A stretch of DNA of 64,000 nucleotides from Asticcacaulis sp. MM231 (GTDB taxonomy: Bacteria; Pseudomonadota; Alphaproteobacteria; Caulobacterales; Caulobacteraceae): contig NZ_OZ075110.1 of assembly GCF_964186625.1 (NCBI RefSeq), forward strand, positions 124,001 to 188,000, given 5' to 3'. Below are positions 48,416-57,329 of this stretch, in pieces. The translations under genes were made by a program, and so were the position numbers. The notes beneath the pieces are model-generated. The model was not told the origin of the DNA, ran no database searches, and worked only from the letters and a program-made list of their open reading frames with translations. Within the stretch, counting starts at the first letter, position 1. The number at the start of each line of letters is the position of its first letter.

Positions 48416-49993
48416 TTAGGTGCGAAAGGTGATCTCAAACGCGCTGGAATGGCGCGTCGGCAGGGAGGCCGGCAGGTCGATGATCAGCGCCTCGGCCGTC
48501 TGGCGGAAGTTAAGCGCCTTCTTGACCCCCAGAAGCTTGACGCCACGCACGGTCTTAGCGCCTTGCTTTGATTTGCCCAACGCCTTCACGGCCACGCTTT
48601 GCACGGGCTCGCCCAGGGTGATCGCGTACAGCTTATCGCCGCGTGTCGTGAAGCGGATATCCTGCGCCGTATAGTCATTGGTTTCGCGGAAGGCGCCATC
48701 GACCGTTTCCGTCGGCCCCTCGCCAAAGCTATGCCACGGGCGCGTGCCGTGAATAGCGTCGCCATTGACCTTCATCCACGCCGCCAGCTCATCGAGCAGG
48801 GTCTGCGATTCCGGCGGCAGGCTGCCATCGGGATAGAGCACGACATTAAGCAGCAGATTGCCGTTCTTGCTGACGATGTCGGTCAGCATGGTAATCACCT
48901 GCGGCGCGGTCTTGTAGCTATAGTTGTCGCTGTAGAACCAGTCGCCGTTGGAGGTGTCGGTTTGCCACGGCCGCGGGTTGATGCCCTTGAGCACGCCGCG
49001 CTCGACATCCTGCACGCAGGTCTTGGCATGGAACTCACCCGAGCCCAGGTCCTTGCAGTTATAGACGGCCTGCACCGCGCCCTTTTGATCGGTGCTGCCG
49101 TTATAGAGGTGCGCCACCAGCGAACGGCCGACCACGCCGAACGGCAGGCCGCCGTCAGAATAGAGCAGATCCGGCTTGTAGGAGTCGATCAGATCGCTGA
49201 TCCGATTATACCAAAGCTGATGATAGGCGGGATCTTTTGTATACCAGCTTACCGCATCACCGCGATACTCTTCGCCCCTATTGTCATGATAAAGATCGAC
49301 GAATTTCGGATCAGCGCCGTCATAATTGACCCCCATCTTGGGCCAGAAGCGGTCAAACTGATGGCTGGTATAGAACCAGTTGTGGCTGGCGCCCAGATGC
49401 TCCGATACACCAAACCGCAGGCCACGTTTACGCGCGGCCTTGCTCCATTCGCCCACCACGTCACGCTTCGGTCCCATCTTCACGGCGTTCCAGCGATGCA
49501 GTTTTGAATCCCACAGATCGAAATTATCGTGGTGGACGCCCATGCTGACGAAATACTTGGCGCCGGCGGCTACATACTTATCCATAAGGGCTTCGGGATC
49601 GAATTTTTCCGCCGTCCACAACGGGATAATGTCCTTGTAGCCAAATTCGGAGGGATGGCCGTAGGCCTTCAGATGCTGGTCATAATGCGGATGTCCGGGC
49701 ACGTACATGAAGCGGGCATACCAGTCACCGGCACGCGGCACAGCCTGCGGTCCCCAGTGCGCCCAGATGCCGAACTTGGCATCACGGAACCACTCCGGCG
49801 CCTCATAGGTTTCGAGCGATTCCACAGTTGGCTGGAACGGCCCCTTGGCGATGGGCAGCTTGTAATCGGGCACTTTGGATGCCGGCGCGCACGCGCCCTC
49901 CGTCGTATCGGCCTCAGCCCGCACAGCGGCGGCCAGACCCAAGGTCGCCAAAATCGGAGCGCCTGCCAACAGGCTACGTTTACTGATCCGCAT
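48416..49993 (-). CDS. GH29-family alpha-L-fucosidase
   Basis: 525 residues from ATG 49993 (MRISKRSLLAGAPILATLGL), with AGGGAG upstream and an export signal. The family is clear from APEWFRDAKFGIWAHWGPQAVPRAGDWYAR, the HHDNFDLWDS motif and the nucleophile in PDLLYSDGGLPFG (D280). The C-terminal beta-sandwich (about 430-525) is normal. The enzyme releases alpha-linked L-fucose, consistent with fucosylated xyloglucan. It has a 185-bp upstream gap with an operator-like palindrome, so an internal promoter may exist. Confidence 0.93.
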   Translation of the reverse strand: MRISKRSLLAGAPILATLGLAAAVRAEADTTEGACAPASKVPDYKLPIAKGPFQPTVESLETYEAPEWFRDAKFGIWAHWGPQAVPRAGDWYARFMYVPGHPHYDQHLKAYGHPSEFGYKDIIPLWTAEKFDPEALMDKYVAAGAKYFVSMGVHHDNFDLWDSKLHRWNAVKMGPKRDVVGEWSKAARKRGLRFGVSEHLGASHNWFYTSHQFDRFWPKMGVNYDGADPKFVDLYHDNRGEEYRGDAVSWYTKDPAYHQLWYNRISDLIDSYKPDLLYSDGGLPFGVVGRSLVAHLYNGSTDQKGAVQAVYNCKDLGSGEFHAKTCVQDVERGVLKGINPRPWQTDTSNGDWFYSDNYSYKTAPQVITMLTDIVSKNGNLLLNVVLYPDGSLPPESQTLLDELAAWMKVNGDAIHGTRPWHSFGEGPTETVDGAFRETNDYTAQDIRFTTRGDKLYAITLGEPVQSVAVKALGKSKQGAKTVRGVKLLGVKKALNFRQTAEALIIDLPASLPTRHSSAFEITFRT

Positions 49994-50100
49994 GTTTAAC
50001 TCCCTTGGCCGCACGCTTGCGGCATCCTGTTGTCTGCAAACGATTGGCGGCTATTGTCGGTGCCGGTACGCTGCTATTTTTCAAAAATCATTCGCATATA

Positions 50101-50115
50101 TGAAATGACATTTCA
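50101..50115. promoter_or_regulatory. Perfect 15-bp palindrome upstream of gh29
   Basis: TGAAATGACATTTCA, 7-bp arms around one base, about 110 bp upstream of gh29 in a 185-bp gap. It resembles motifs TGATGTTTCATA (60601-60612) before the TonB receptor and TGATGTTCATA (61049-61059) before the IclR-type gene, so it may be an operator of the same regulator. Confidence 0.5.
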
Positions 50116-50178
50116 ATAGCAAAAAACCATAGGTTTTTCATCCCTCAGCAAGCCTAAAAACTTCGTTTTGATAAGTGC

Positions 50179-52635
50179 CTACCTCGATAGGGCATGTAGC
50201 CATATCTTGCGGGATGGCAGGCCCTCGACGCTGACCTCCACCTCGATAAGACCGGCCGTCGTGCCCGCCTGAACGGCGGCTACAACCTGGCCATGAAAGG
50301 TTTTGCGATCGCCCGACTGGAAACTGGCCGCGTCCTGAGGATTTCCATTGCCTATACCGGCCAGGCGACCGGCACCCGTGACCCGCACCTGCACCTGGCG
50401 ATCATCAGCCCGGGCATAGATGGGCGCGCCCTTTGCATCGACCAGCGCTATGGTAACATAGGACAGGGCCTGACCATCCGCCTTGATCTGCGTCTTGTCG
50501 AGGCTCATCCGCGCATCGGTCGCTGCCCCTGCCGTGCGCAATTCCCAGCGCCCGGCGGCTTTGCCGTTTTGATACCCCACAGCCACAAGCGCACCGGGCG
50601 CATAGGGTACGGCATAGACGGCCTTGGACTCCGCGCCGACCGTTTTGCGCCCCAGGCTCTTGCCATTGAGGAACAGCTCAACGTCCGGATATTCCGAATA
50701 GACGACGACCTCAACCGGCTTGCCTTCCTGGCCGGGCCAGGTCCAGCTTGGATGCACGTCATCCAGGGACCAGTCGAGGTGGGGCGGCGTAATCGGGAAC
50801 AGGTGACGGTCCGGCAGGTCTTCTGTGCCCTCAGGCTGTTTTACGAAGGCGGAAATCGGATCAATGCCGGTTTTCCACAGCACTTCGCGATAATAGGCCG
50901 CCGGACGCTTGCGGCCGGTCACGTCTATTTCACCGCTATAGGCCAGATGCCAGGGGTAAGGCCCCAGTATTTGCCAGTCCTGACTGTAGCCCATCCAACC
51001 AATCCCGGTCTCGCCGATATAGTCAAACGCCGTCCAGACGAAATCGCCGATGACCGAGGGCATCTTTTCAACGGGTTGCCAGTACCGATAGGCCTCTTTC
51101 GAGGTCGATTCCGAGGTATACATCACGCGGTTGGGAAACCGCGCATGATCGAGCGCAAACTGATCGGGCTGGTAATTATAGCCGGCGACATCGAGTTCTG
51201 CGAACTGGCCGGTGCTGTCGGGCGGCCCGATATTAACGCCTTGCGTCACCAACCGCGATGGATCCAGCGCCTTGACGCGGGCATTTAACTGACGCGCCGT
51301 TTCGATACCTTGCGGCTTGCCCTGTTCCGGGATTTCATTGCCTATGCTCCAAAACAGGACGCTGGGGTGATTACGTCCACTGATCACCATGCTATCGATA
51401 TCACGGGCCCAGTTGGTGACGAAAAAGCGCGTATAGTCCTGCGGGCGTTTGCTGGTGTGCCAACTGTCAAAGGCTTCGTCGATGACCAGCATACCGAGTT
51501 CATCGGCGGCATCGAGTGTGGCCTGACTGGCCGGATTATGGGCGTTGCGTATGGCATTATAACCGGCGCCTTTCAGCAGGGCGACCTTGCGCGCATCGGC
51601 ATCCACAACGCCCGCCGCGCCGATCATGTAGTTGTCATGATGGATATTACCGCCACGCAGTTCCACAGGTTTGCCGTTGACGCGCAAGCCATGGGCGGCG
51701 TCCACCTCAAGGGTGCGCATGCCAAACCGTGTACGGCGCTCATCGACCGTGGCGCCCGCTACCCGCACCTCCTGCTCGAGATGGTAAAGGTTCGGCGTCT
51801 TGATCGACCACAGTTTTGGATGGTCAACCGTCAGCTTTTGACGCCACTGAACCTGTCCCTTAGCCGCGACCGTTTGCTTTTCGCTGGTCTGCGCTACGAT
51901 CAGGCCATCTGATGAGACAAGGCGGGACACCAGTTCAACCGCCTGGGCTTTAGCGCCGCAATTGGCCGTGGTCGCCTCTATGCTGGCGACACCTTGAGCC
52001 TCCGTGGCGACCGGCGTGGTGATAAAAACACTGTCCGGCTCGATATGGACGCAGTTGAGGACGTCCATCGTCACCGGCCGGAGGATGCCTGATCCGGCAT
52101 ACCAGCGTGACGACGGATCCGCGTGGTTGATGCGCACGGCGATGACATTATCCCCGGCCTTAACCAGCCCCGTCAGATCGACGGTAAAGGCGCTGTAGCC
52201 ATAGGCATGGCTGGCGATTTTTTTGCCATTAAGCCATATATCGGCGTCCATATAGACCGCCTCGAAATTCAGGCGGATGATTTTGGCGGCGTCGGCGGCG
52301 TCCAGTGTCATATGACGGCGATACCAGCCGATCCCGCCCGGCAGGTAACCCGAATCCTGCCCGGCCTCAGCCTTCGGGTCAAACGGTGGGCTGCCATCCG
52401 GCTTATCCATAATAGACCAGTCATGCGGCACCGAAACGCGCACCCAGGCCTGATCCTTGAGCGCCGACGTCTGCGCTTCGGCAACATCGCCTTTTTGAAA
52501 CAACCAGTCCTGCGATAAGGAACGCTGCTCGGCCTGCGCCAAGGGCGCCAGACATGTCATGACACCTGCCAAAATCAGTGCACAAAGAGGCAAACCAGAG
52601 TGTGTAGCGTGGCGCGTCATCATGTTTCGTTCCAT
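50179..52635 (-). CDS. GH2-family beta-galactosidase
   Basis: 818 residues; the start at 52635 is used, but an in-frame ATG at 52623 has the better ribosome site (GGAACG). A signal peptide (to about LAQA) is followed by the GH2 sugar-binding domain (VSVPHDWSI, GIGWYRRHM, WLNGKKIASHAYGYSAF), an Ig-like domain, and the catalytic barrel with RGGNIHHDNYMIG, acid/base in WSIGNEIPE (E434) and nucleophile in MYTSESTS (E509). DUF4982/DUF4981-like C-terminal Ig domains (about 620-818) follow. It is likely exported. Together with GH42 it gives two beta-galactosidase-type enzymes in one locus, which may split different linkages. It lies 22 bp downstream of the third halogenase gene. Confidence 0.92.
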   Translation of the reverse strand: MERNMMTRHATHSGLPLCALILAGVMTCLAPLAQAEQRSLSQDWLFQKGDVAEAQTSALKDQAWVRVSVPHDWSIMDKPDGSPPFDPKAEAGQDSGYLPGGIGWYRRHMTLDAADAAKIIRLNFEAVYMDADIWLNGKKIASHAYGYSAFTVDLTGLVKAGDNVIAVRINHADPSSRWYAGSGILRPVTMDVLNCVHIEPDSVFITTPVATEAQGVASIEATTANCGAKAQAVELVSRLVSSDGLIVAQTSEKQTVAAKGQVQWRQKLTVDHPKLWSIKTPNLYHLEQEVRVAGATVDERRTRFGMRTLEVDAAHGLRVNGKPVELRGGNIHHDNYMIGAAGVVDADARKVALLKGAGYNAIRNAHNPASQATLDAADELGMLVIDEAFDSWHTSKRPQDYTRFFVTNWARDIDSMVISGRNHPSVLFWSIGNEIPEQGKPQGIETARQLNARVKALDPSRLVTQGVNIGPPDSTGQFAELDVAGYNYQPDQFALDHARFPNRVMYTSESTSKEAYRYWQPVEKMPSVIGDFVWTAFDYIGETGIGWMGYSQDWQILGPYPWHLAYSGEIDVTGRKRPAAYYREVLWKTGIDPISAFVKQPEGTEDLPDRHLFPITPPHLDWSLDDVHPSWTWPGQEGKPVEVVVYSEYPDVELFLNGKSLGRKTVGAESKAVYAVPYAPGALVAVGYQNGKAAGRWELRTAGAATDARMSLDKTQIKADGQALSYVTIALVDAKGAPIYARADDRQVQVRVTGAGRLAGIGNGNPQDAASFQSGDRKTFHGQVVAAVQAGTTAGLIEVEVSVEGLPSRKIWLHALSR

Positions 52636-52657
52636 TGCAAGTACCTGTTAAAATGCC

Positions 52658-54163
52658 TCAGAGGTCTGCCGGGCAGTAGGACTGAATAAAGTCAGCGTGA
52701 CCCGGCAGGGCCTGAGCTGCCTTCATAACGGCCGATCTGAGCACCAGAATAGCGGTCTTCATGTCGTTCGCCGGTATACTGTCCGCAACGGGGTCGTGCC
52801 TGACGGGCGTGATGCCCTGACCGAGCATCACCGCCATCCAGCTATCTTCGGTAAACAGATCGTCCTTAAAGCGGAAGATGCGGCCACTGTCGCGGAACAG
52901 TTCCATCTTGTGCTTCAGGCTGTCCGGCACATCCATGTCGCGGCATTGCCGCCAGAGGGGCGTGTCGTCACGCTTGGTCGCTTTATAATGCAGAATGATG
53001 AAGTCGCGGATCTGCTCGTATTCGAGACGGCTTGCCTGGTTGAATTCATCACGCAAGGCCGGATTGACATCGCGGTCGGGGAAGAGGCGCATCAGCCGTG
53101 TGACGGCGGCCTGAACCAGATGAATACTGGTCGATTCGAGCGGCTCGATAAATCCCCCGGCCAAACCGATAGCGACCACATTCTTGTCCCAGAATGTCCG
53201 CCTGTGGCCGGCCTTGAACCGCAGGAAGCGAGGTTCCGCCAGGGCGCGGCCATCCAGGGTCTCCCGCAATCTGGCGGCGGCGGCCTCATCATCAAGGTGC
53301 GCACTGGAATAGACATAACCATTCCCCACCCTGTGTTGCAGGGGAATGCGCCAGCGCCAGCCGGCGGCGTCCGCCATCGAGCGCGTATAAGGCAGCAGAG
53401 GGCCTGCCTGTTCGCACGGCTGGGCGACCGCACGATCACAGGGCAGCCATTGGGTCCAGTCGACATAGCCCGCCTTCAGCGTTTGCTCGATCAGGAGTCC
53501 ACGAAAACCGCTGCAGTCAAGAAAGAGATCGCCGTCAAGTGTGCGCCCGTCCTTGAGGACCAGCGAGGTGACGAAACCCTTCTCGTCCTGCCTGATTTCA
53601 GTGACCAGACCTTCGATCCGGAGGGCGCCGCGCGCTTCTGAATAGGCGCGCAAGTACCGGGCGTAAAGCGCCGCATCGAAGTGATAGGCATAGCGCAAGC
53701 TTGCGGCGAGCCCCCCCTTGGCTTTTGCCTTGCCAAAACGGTTCATCCGCGCCGCAATAAGCGTTAGATTGTAATCACTGATCTCGCCAACATCCGCAGC
53801 GTGTTCGCGCAATTTCAGCCACATCTGGTGAAACTTCACCTCAGGACGGTCAAGCCCGTAGGTCCCGAAGGGATGGATATAGGACTCACCCAAGCCTCCC
53901 CAATCGGTGAACTCTATGCCGAGCTTGAAGGTCGCACCGGTCTTGCGCATGAAATCGGCTTCATCAAGGCCCAGGATGGTATTGAAGTTTTGAATCGCCG
54001 GGATCGTTGCCTCGCCCACCCCGATTGTGCCGATGTCGTCGGATTCAACCAAGGTCACCGACACCTGGGACGCCGCCAAAAGGCGCGTCAAGGCCGCCGC
54101 CGCCATCCATCCGGAGGTTCCGCCGCCGACAATAACAACGCGACGTATAGGTTCAGTCGGCAT
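52658..54163 (-). CDS. Flavin-dependent (tryptophan-type) halogenase 1
   Basis: 501 residues; start MPTEPIRRVVIVGGGTSGWM at 54163 (ribosome site GGGAGA), overlapping the upstream gene by 11 nt. It has the FAD-binding GxGxxG-type site (GGGTSGWM, residues 13-20), the tryptophan-halogenase lysine (TFK80LGIEF; equivalent of PrnA Lys79), the halogenase fingerprint WxWxIP (W269-R-W271-R-I-P274) and FIEPLESTS (E343-S344; equivalent to PrnA Glu346-Ser347). All residues needed for HOCl-type halogenation are present. The substrate is unknown. Such enzymes use FADH2 from a separate flavin reductase; none is encoded here. Confidence 0.9.
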   Translation of the reverse strand: MPTEPIRRVVIVGGGTSGWMAAAALTRLLAASQVSVTLVESDDIGTIGVGEATIPAIQNFNTILGLDEADFMRKTGATFKLGIEFTDWGGLGESYIHPFGTYGLDRPEVKFHQMWLKLREHAADVGEISDYNLTLIAARMNRFGKAKAKGGLAASLRYAYHFDAALYARYLRAYSEARGALRIEGLVTEIRQDEKGFVTSLVLKDGRTLDGDLFLDCSGFRGLLIEQTLKAGYVDWTQWLPCDRAVAQPCEQAGPLLPYTRSMADAAGWRWRIPLQHRVGNGYVYSSAHLDDEAAAARLRETLDGRALAEPRFLRFKAGHRRTFWDKNVVAIGLAGGFIEPLESTSIHLVQAAVTRLMRLFPDRDVNPALRDEFNQASRLEYEQIRDFIILHYKATKRDDTPLWRQCRDMDVPDSLKHKMELFRDSGRIFRFKDDLFTEDSWMAVMLGQGITPVRHDPVADSIPANDMKTAILVLRSAVMKAAQALPGHADFIQSYCPADL

Positions 54164-55682
54164 GTTGCGTCTCCCGGCAGAAGCGGGCGACATAGTCATG
54201 ATGGAACGGCATGGCTTGCGTGGTCTGTGCAATATAGTCGCGCACGGAGCGCATATGGGCTTCAAGTTCGGCGTTCGGGATCGTATCCACAAGCGAGTTG
54301 TAACCGCGTGGTGTCAGGCCCTGCCCTGTCATGACCGACATCCAGCTCGCACCGGTGAAAAGATGGTCCGCGGTAACGAGCATACGGCCGCGCGCGGCGA
54401 AAAGCTCAATCGCTTCGTTGACCGAGTCCGGCACCTCCATAGCCTGGCAATAGCGCCAGAACAGCGTGTCGTCCCGCTGTGTCACCTTGTAGTGCAGGAT
54501 CAGGAAATCGCGCAGACGCTCGTACTCGGCCTCAGTATGGCGGTTGTAGGCGGCGATGTCAGCGGCTTCGAACCCCTTGTCCGGAAACAGAGCCAACAGC
54601 TTCAGAACACCGGTTTGAATGAGGTGGATGCTGGTCGATTCCAAGGGCTCCAGAAAGCCGGAAGCAAGACCAATGGCCACGCAATTCTTGATCCAGAACG
54701 CCTTACGCCGGCCGGTCACGAAGGGAATACGGCGCGGGGCGGCCAGGGGCTCGCCGTCCAGCGACTCCAGCAGCCGGCGCTCCGCAGCCTCGTCATCGAT
54801 GAAGGCGCTGGAGAAAACGTAACCGTTGCCGACGCGGTGCTGCAAGGGTATGCGCCAGCGCCAGCCGGCGGTATCAGCCGTCGAACGTGTGTAGGGCGCA
54901 GCCGGGGCGGCATTGGCGCACGGCACCGCCACGGCCCGGTCGCACGGCAGCCAGTGCCGCCACGCGACAAAGCCGCTTTTCAGGGACTGTTCGATCAGAA
55001 GGGCGCGTTGGCCCGTGCAATCGATGAACAGGTCCCCCTCGATCGTCTGGCCGTCTTCCAGAACCAGGGCCTGCAAAAAACCCGTCTCGGCCTCGCTGCG
55101 CACATCCCTGATCTTACCTTCGAGGCGGGTGACGTCGCGCTTTTCACTATAGGTGCGCAAAAACCTGGCATAGAGACTGGCGTCGAAGTGAAAGGCGTAT
55201 TTAATCGCCCCGACCGGCACACGTTCGCCGCCCACCGGATGGGTAAAGCGGTTGTTGCGCGCCGCCACGCAACAGAGGTTATAGTCGTCCAGCGTCGATA
55301 CCTCGCCTGCCGCCGCTTTCATCCCGGCGTATTTCAGCCAAAGCTCATGAAAGAAGACATTGTTGAGATCGCGCCCGTAGGTGGTGAACGGGTGGATATA
55401 GCGGCGGCCGATATCACCCCAATCGACAAATTCGATGCCAAGCTTAAACGTCGCCTGACAGGTGCGCATAAATTCGGCCTGGTCTATGCCCAGCATCGTG
55501 TTGAAAAAATGAATGGCCGGGATGGTCGCTTCGCCGACGCCGATCGTGCCAATCTCGTCGGATTCGACCAGCGTGATCTTCATCGGACTGCCGGCAAAGG
55601 CCTTGCTGAGCGCGGCCGCCGTCATCCAGCCCGCCGTGCCGCCACCAGCGATAATCACATGTTGGATAGGTTCAGGCTTCAT
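54153..55682 (-). CDS. Flavin-dependent (tryptophan-type) halogenase 2
   Basis: 509 residues, closely related to halogenase 1 and probably a tandem duplicate. FAD motif GGGTAGWM (13-20), Lys80 in TFKLGIEFVDW, WxWxIP (W274-R-W276-R-I-P279) and FLEPLESTS (E348-S349) are intact. The start overlaps the stop of halogenase 3 as ATGA; its own stop overlaps halogenase 1 by 11 nt, so the three are translationally linked. It lacks a signal peptide, so it acts in the cytoplasm on an imported or endogenous aromatic. Cytoplasmic location beside exported glycosidases and a TonB receptor is notable. Confidence 0.9.
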   Translation of the reverse strand: MKPEPIQHVIIAGGGTAGWMTAAALSKAFAGSPMKITLVESDEIGTIGVGEATIPAIHFFNTMLGIDQAEFMRTCQATFKLGIEFVDWGDIGRRYIHPFTTYGRDLNNVFFHELWLKYAGMKAAAGEVSTLDDYNLCCVAARNNRFTHPVGGERVPVGAIKYAFHFDASLYARFLRTYSEKRDVTRLEGKIRDVRSEAETGFLQALVLEDGQTIEGDLFIDCTGQRALLIEQSLKSGFVAWRHWLPCDRAVAVPCANAAPAAPYTRSTADTAGWRWRIPLQHRVGNGYVFSSAFIDDEAAERRLLESLDGEPLAAPRRIPFVTGRRKAFWIKNCVAIGLASGFLEPLESTSIHLIQTGVLKLLALFPDKGFEAADIAAYNRHTEAEYERLRDFLILHYKVTQRDDTLFWRYCQAMEVPDSVNEAIELFAARGRMLVTADHLFTGASWMSVMTGQGLTPRGYNSLVDTIPNAELEAHMRSVRDYIAQTTQAMPFHHDYVARFCRETQHAD

Positions 55683-57235
55683 GTAACCACCCTGCCAACG
55701 GTATTTGACCGAACAGGAGGTTGGCCACTCCGACAGATGGCTTCGACGAGGTCGCGGTGGCTGGGCAGGAAGCGCAAGGCCTTGTCGGCATGGCGTTCGA
55801 CTTCGCGGAAGGCCGCGCGCGCCGCGTCGAAATAACGATAGGCGTCTCGACGCGCGGAAAGATCGGTCGGAAATCTCATGCCGTAAAGCACCTGTCGCCA
55901 GTTGGTTTCGACGAACGTGTCATGGCCGTAATCCACATCAATAAAGTCCGGCATGCGATAGCGCCAGCGTTCAAGGCGGTCTTTCAGGGCATCGGAAAGA
56001 GACTCCGCCCGGCAATTATCGATCCAGAAATCGCTGTCGCGGCGCTGGCTCAGGCAATAGTGCAGCTTGATAAAGTCGAAGATATTTTCAAAGCGCCGGG
56101 TCATCTTGTCGTTAAACTGCCGGGCGGCGACATCGAGTGGCCCCGCCCACGGCAAAACGGCTGCCAGGAGCAAACCGGCGCTTTCGGCAAGGCCGATCCC
56201 CGTCGCTTCGAGCGGTTCGACGAACCCTGCCGACAGGCCAATAGCGACGCAGTTCTTGTGCCACTGGGTTTTGCGGTATCCGGTTTCAAAGGCGAGCCTG
56301 CGGGGTTCAATATCCTCTACGCCGGGGCCCATATAGGCTTTCAGGGTTTTTATCGCGTCGTCCTCGGAGCCATGATCCGACGAATAGACATAGCCCACGC
56401 CACGGCGGTGTCGCAGACCGATATCCCAGATCCAGCCGGCCTTTTCCGCCCTGGCTTTTGTGCAGGAGGGTATATCCCCGGCGGGATTATCGTAGGGCTG
56501 CTGTATGGCCACGGCGCGATCGACGAACAGTTCGTTACGACGCGAGACAAACGGGATATTCAGCGCGTCACCGATCAGCTGCGCCCGAAAGCCGGTGCAA
56601 TCGATATAGAGGTCGGCGCGTTGATCGCCGTTTTTCTCCGTCGCCAACCGATTGATCGCCCCGTCGGCATCGAGGTGAACCGCGACGACCTTGTCGGTGA
56701 TATGTTTGACGCCCATTTTGACCGCATGACGCGCCAGAATACCGGCGAAGGCAACCGCGTCGATATGATAGGCGTAGGCCAGCGTACCTGCGTAATCGGG
56801 CTGGCCCGGTTGCTTGGGGCCGCGCATTCCCTCGATAACCCGTGCCTGGGGGTTGGCGGCTGAGGCCCATGGCAGACCGCCGCCCTCGCCCAGAAGCCAG
56901 TAGGGCAGAAGATCCATGCCGCCCGGACGGCTGACCGGATGGAAAAGGTGATAATAGCTGTCGTCGCCACGCGCCCAGTTCTCAAAGCGGACGCCCTGTT
57001 TGAAGGTGGCACCGGCTTCTGTGAACAGCAGGCGCTCATCGAGCCCAATACGCGACAAGGTTTTCAGGATACTGGGGAAGGTCCCCTCGCCCACCCCTAT
57101 GGGGCCGATCTCCGGCGCTTCGATCACGGTGAGTTGGACGCCGCCGGGACGGTCACTGGATAACATACGCGCGAGATAATTCGCCGTTACCCAGCCCGCG
57201 GTACCGCCTCCGACAATAGTAATGGCTTTTATCAC
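55679..57235 (-). CDS. Flavin-dependent halogenase 3 (divergent subfamily)
   Basis: 518 residues with the start taken at GTG 57235 (MIKAITIVGGGTAGWVTANY). An upstream ATG at 57316 would add 27 residues of non-family sequence and abut the receptor gene; it cannot be excluded. FAD motif GGGTAGWV and Lys79 (TFKQGVRFENW) are present. The WxWxIP fingerprint reads WIWDIGLRH with Pro replaced by Gly, and the active-site segment reads FVEPLEATGIGL with Ala where halogenases 1 and 2 have Ser. It is clearly more distant from the other two. Substrate and activity are unproven; it is the first of three coupled halogenase genes behind the receptor. Confidence 0.85.
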   Translation of the reverse strand: MIKAITIVGGGTAGWVTANYLARMLSSDRPGGVQLTVIEAPEIGPIGVGEGTFPSILKTLSRIGLDERLLFTEAGATFKQGVRFENWARGDDSYYHLFHPVSRPGGMDLLPYWLLGEGGGLPWASAANPQARVIEGMRGPKQPGQPDYAGTLAYAYHIDAVAFAGILARHAVKMGVKHITDKVVAVHLDADGAINRLATEKNGDQRADLYIDCTGFRAQLIGDALNIPFVSRRNELFVDRAVAIQQPYDNPAGDIPSCTKARAEKAGWIWDIGLRHRRGVGYVYSSDHGSEDDAIKTLKAYMGPGVEDIEPRRLAFETGYRKTQWHKNCVAIGLSAGFVEPLEATGIGLAESAGLLLAAVLPWAGPLDVAARQFNDKMTRRFENIFDFIKLHYCLSQRRDSDFWIDNCRAESLSDALKDRLERWRYRMPDFIDVDYGHDTFVETNWRQVLYGMRFPTDLSARRDAYRYFDAARAAFREVERHADKALRFLPSHRDLVEAICRSGQPPVRSNTVGRVVT

Positions 57236-57329
57236 GACATACGGTCTCGAAATCTCTGGGGACCTGGGGCCAAATCTTGCGCCGGATGGCTCTGCGCAAG
57301 GGGTGCGAAAAGCCATCCGGACTTAAGAC

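Noticed and set aside
54027..55835. 602-codon plus-strand open frame opposite the halogenases
   Set aside because: Antisense to halogenase 1 and 2 genes that have clear motifs; no family motifs or ribosome site. Long antisense frames are expected in GC-rich coding DNA.
55721..56863. 380-codon plus-strand open frame opposite halogenase 3
   Set aside because: Shadow of the halogenase coding strand, no recognisable domain.
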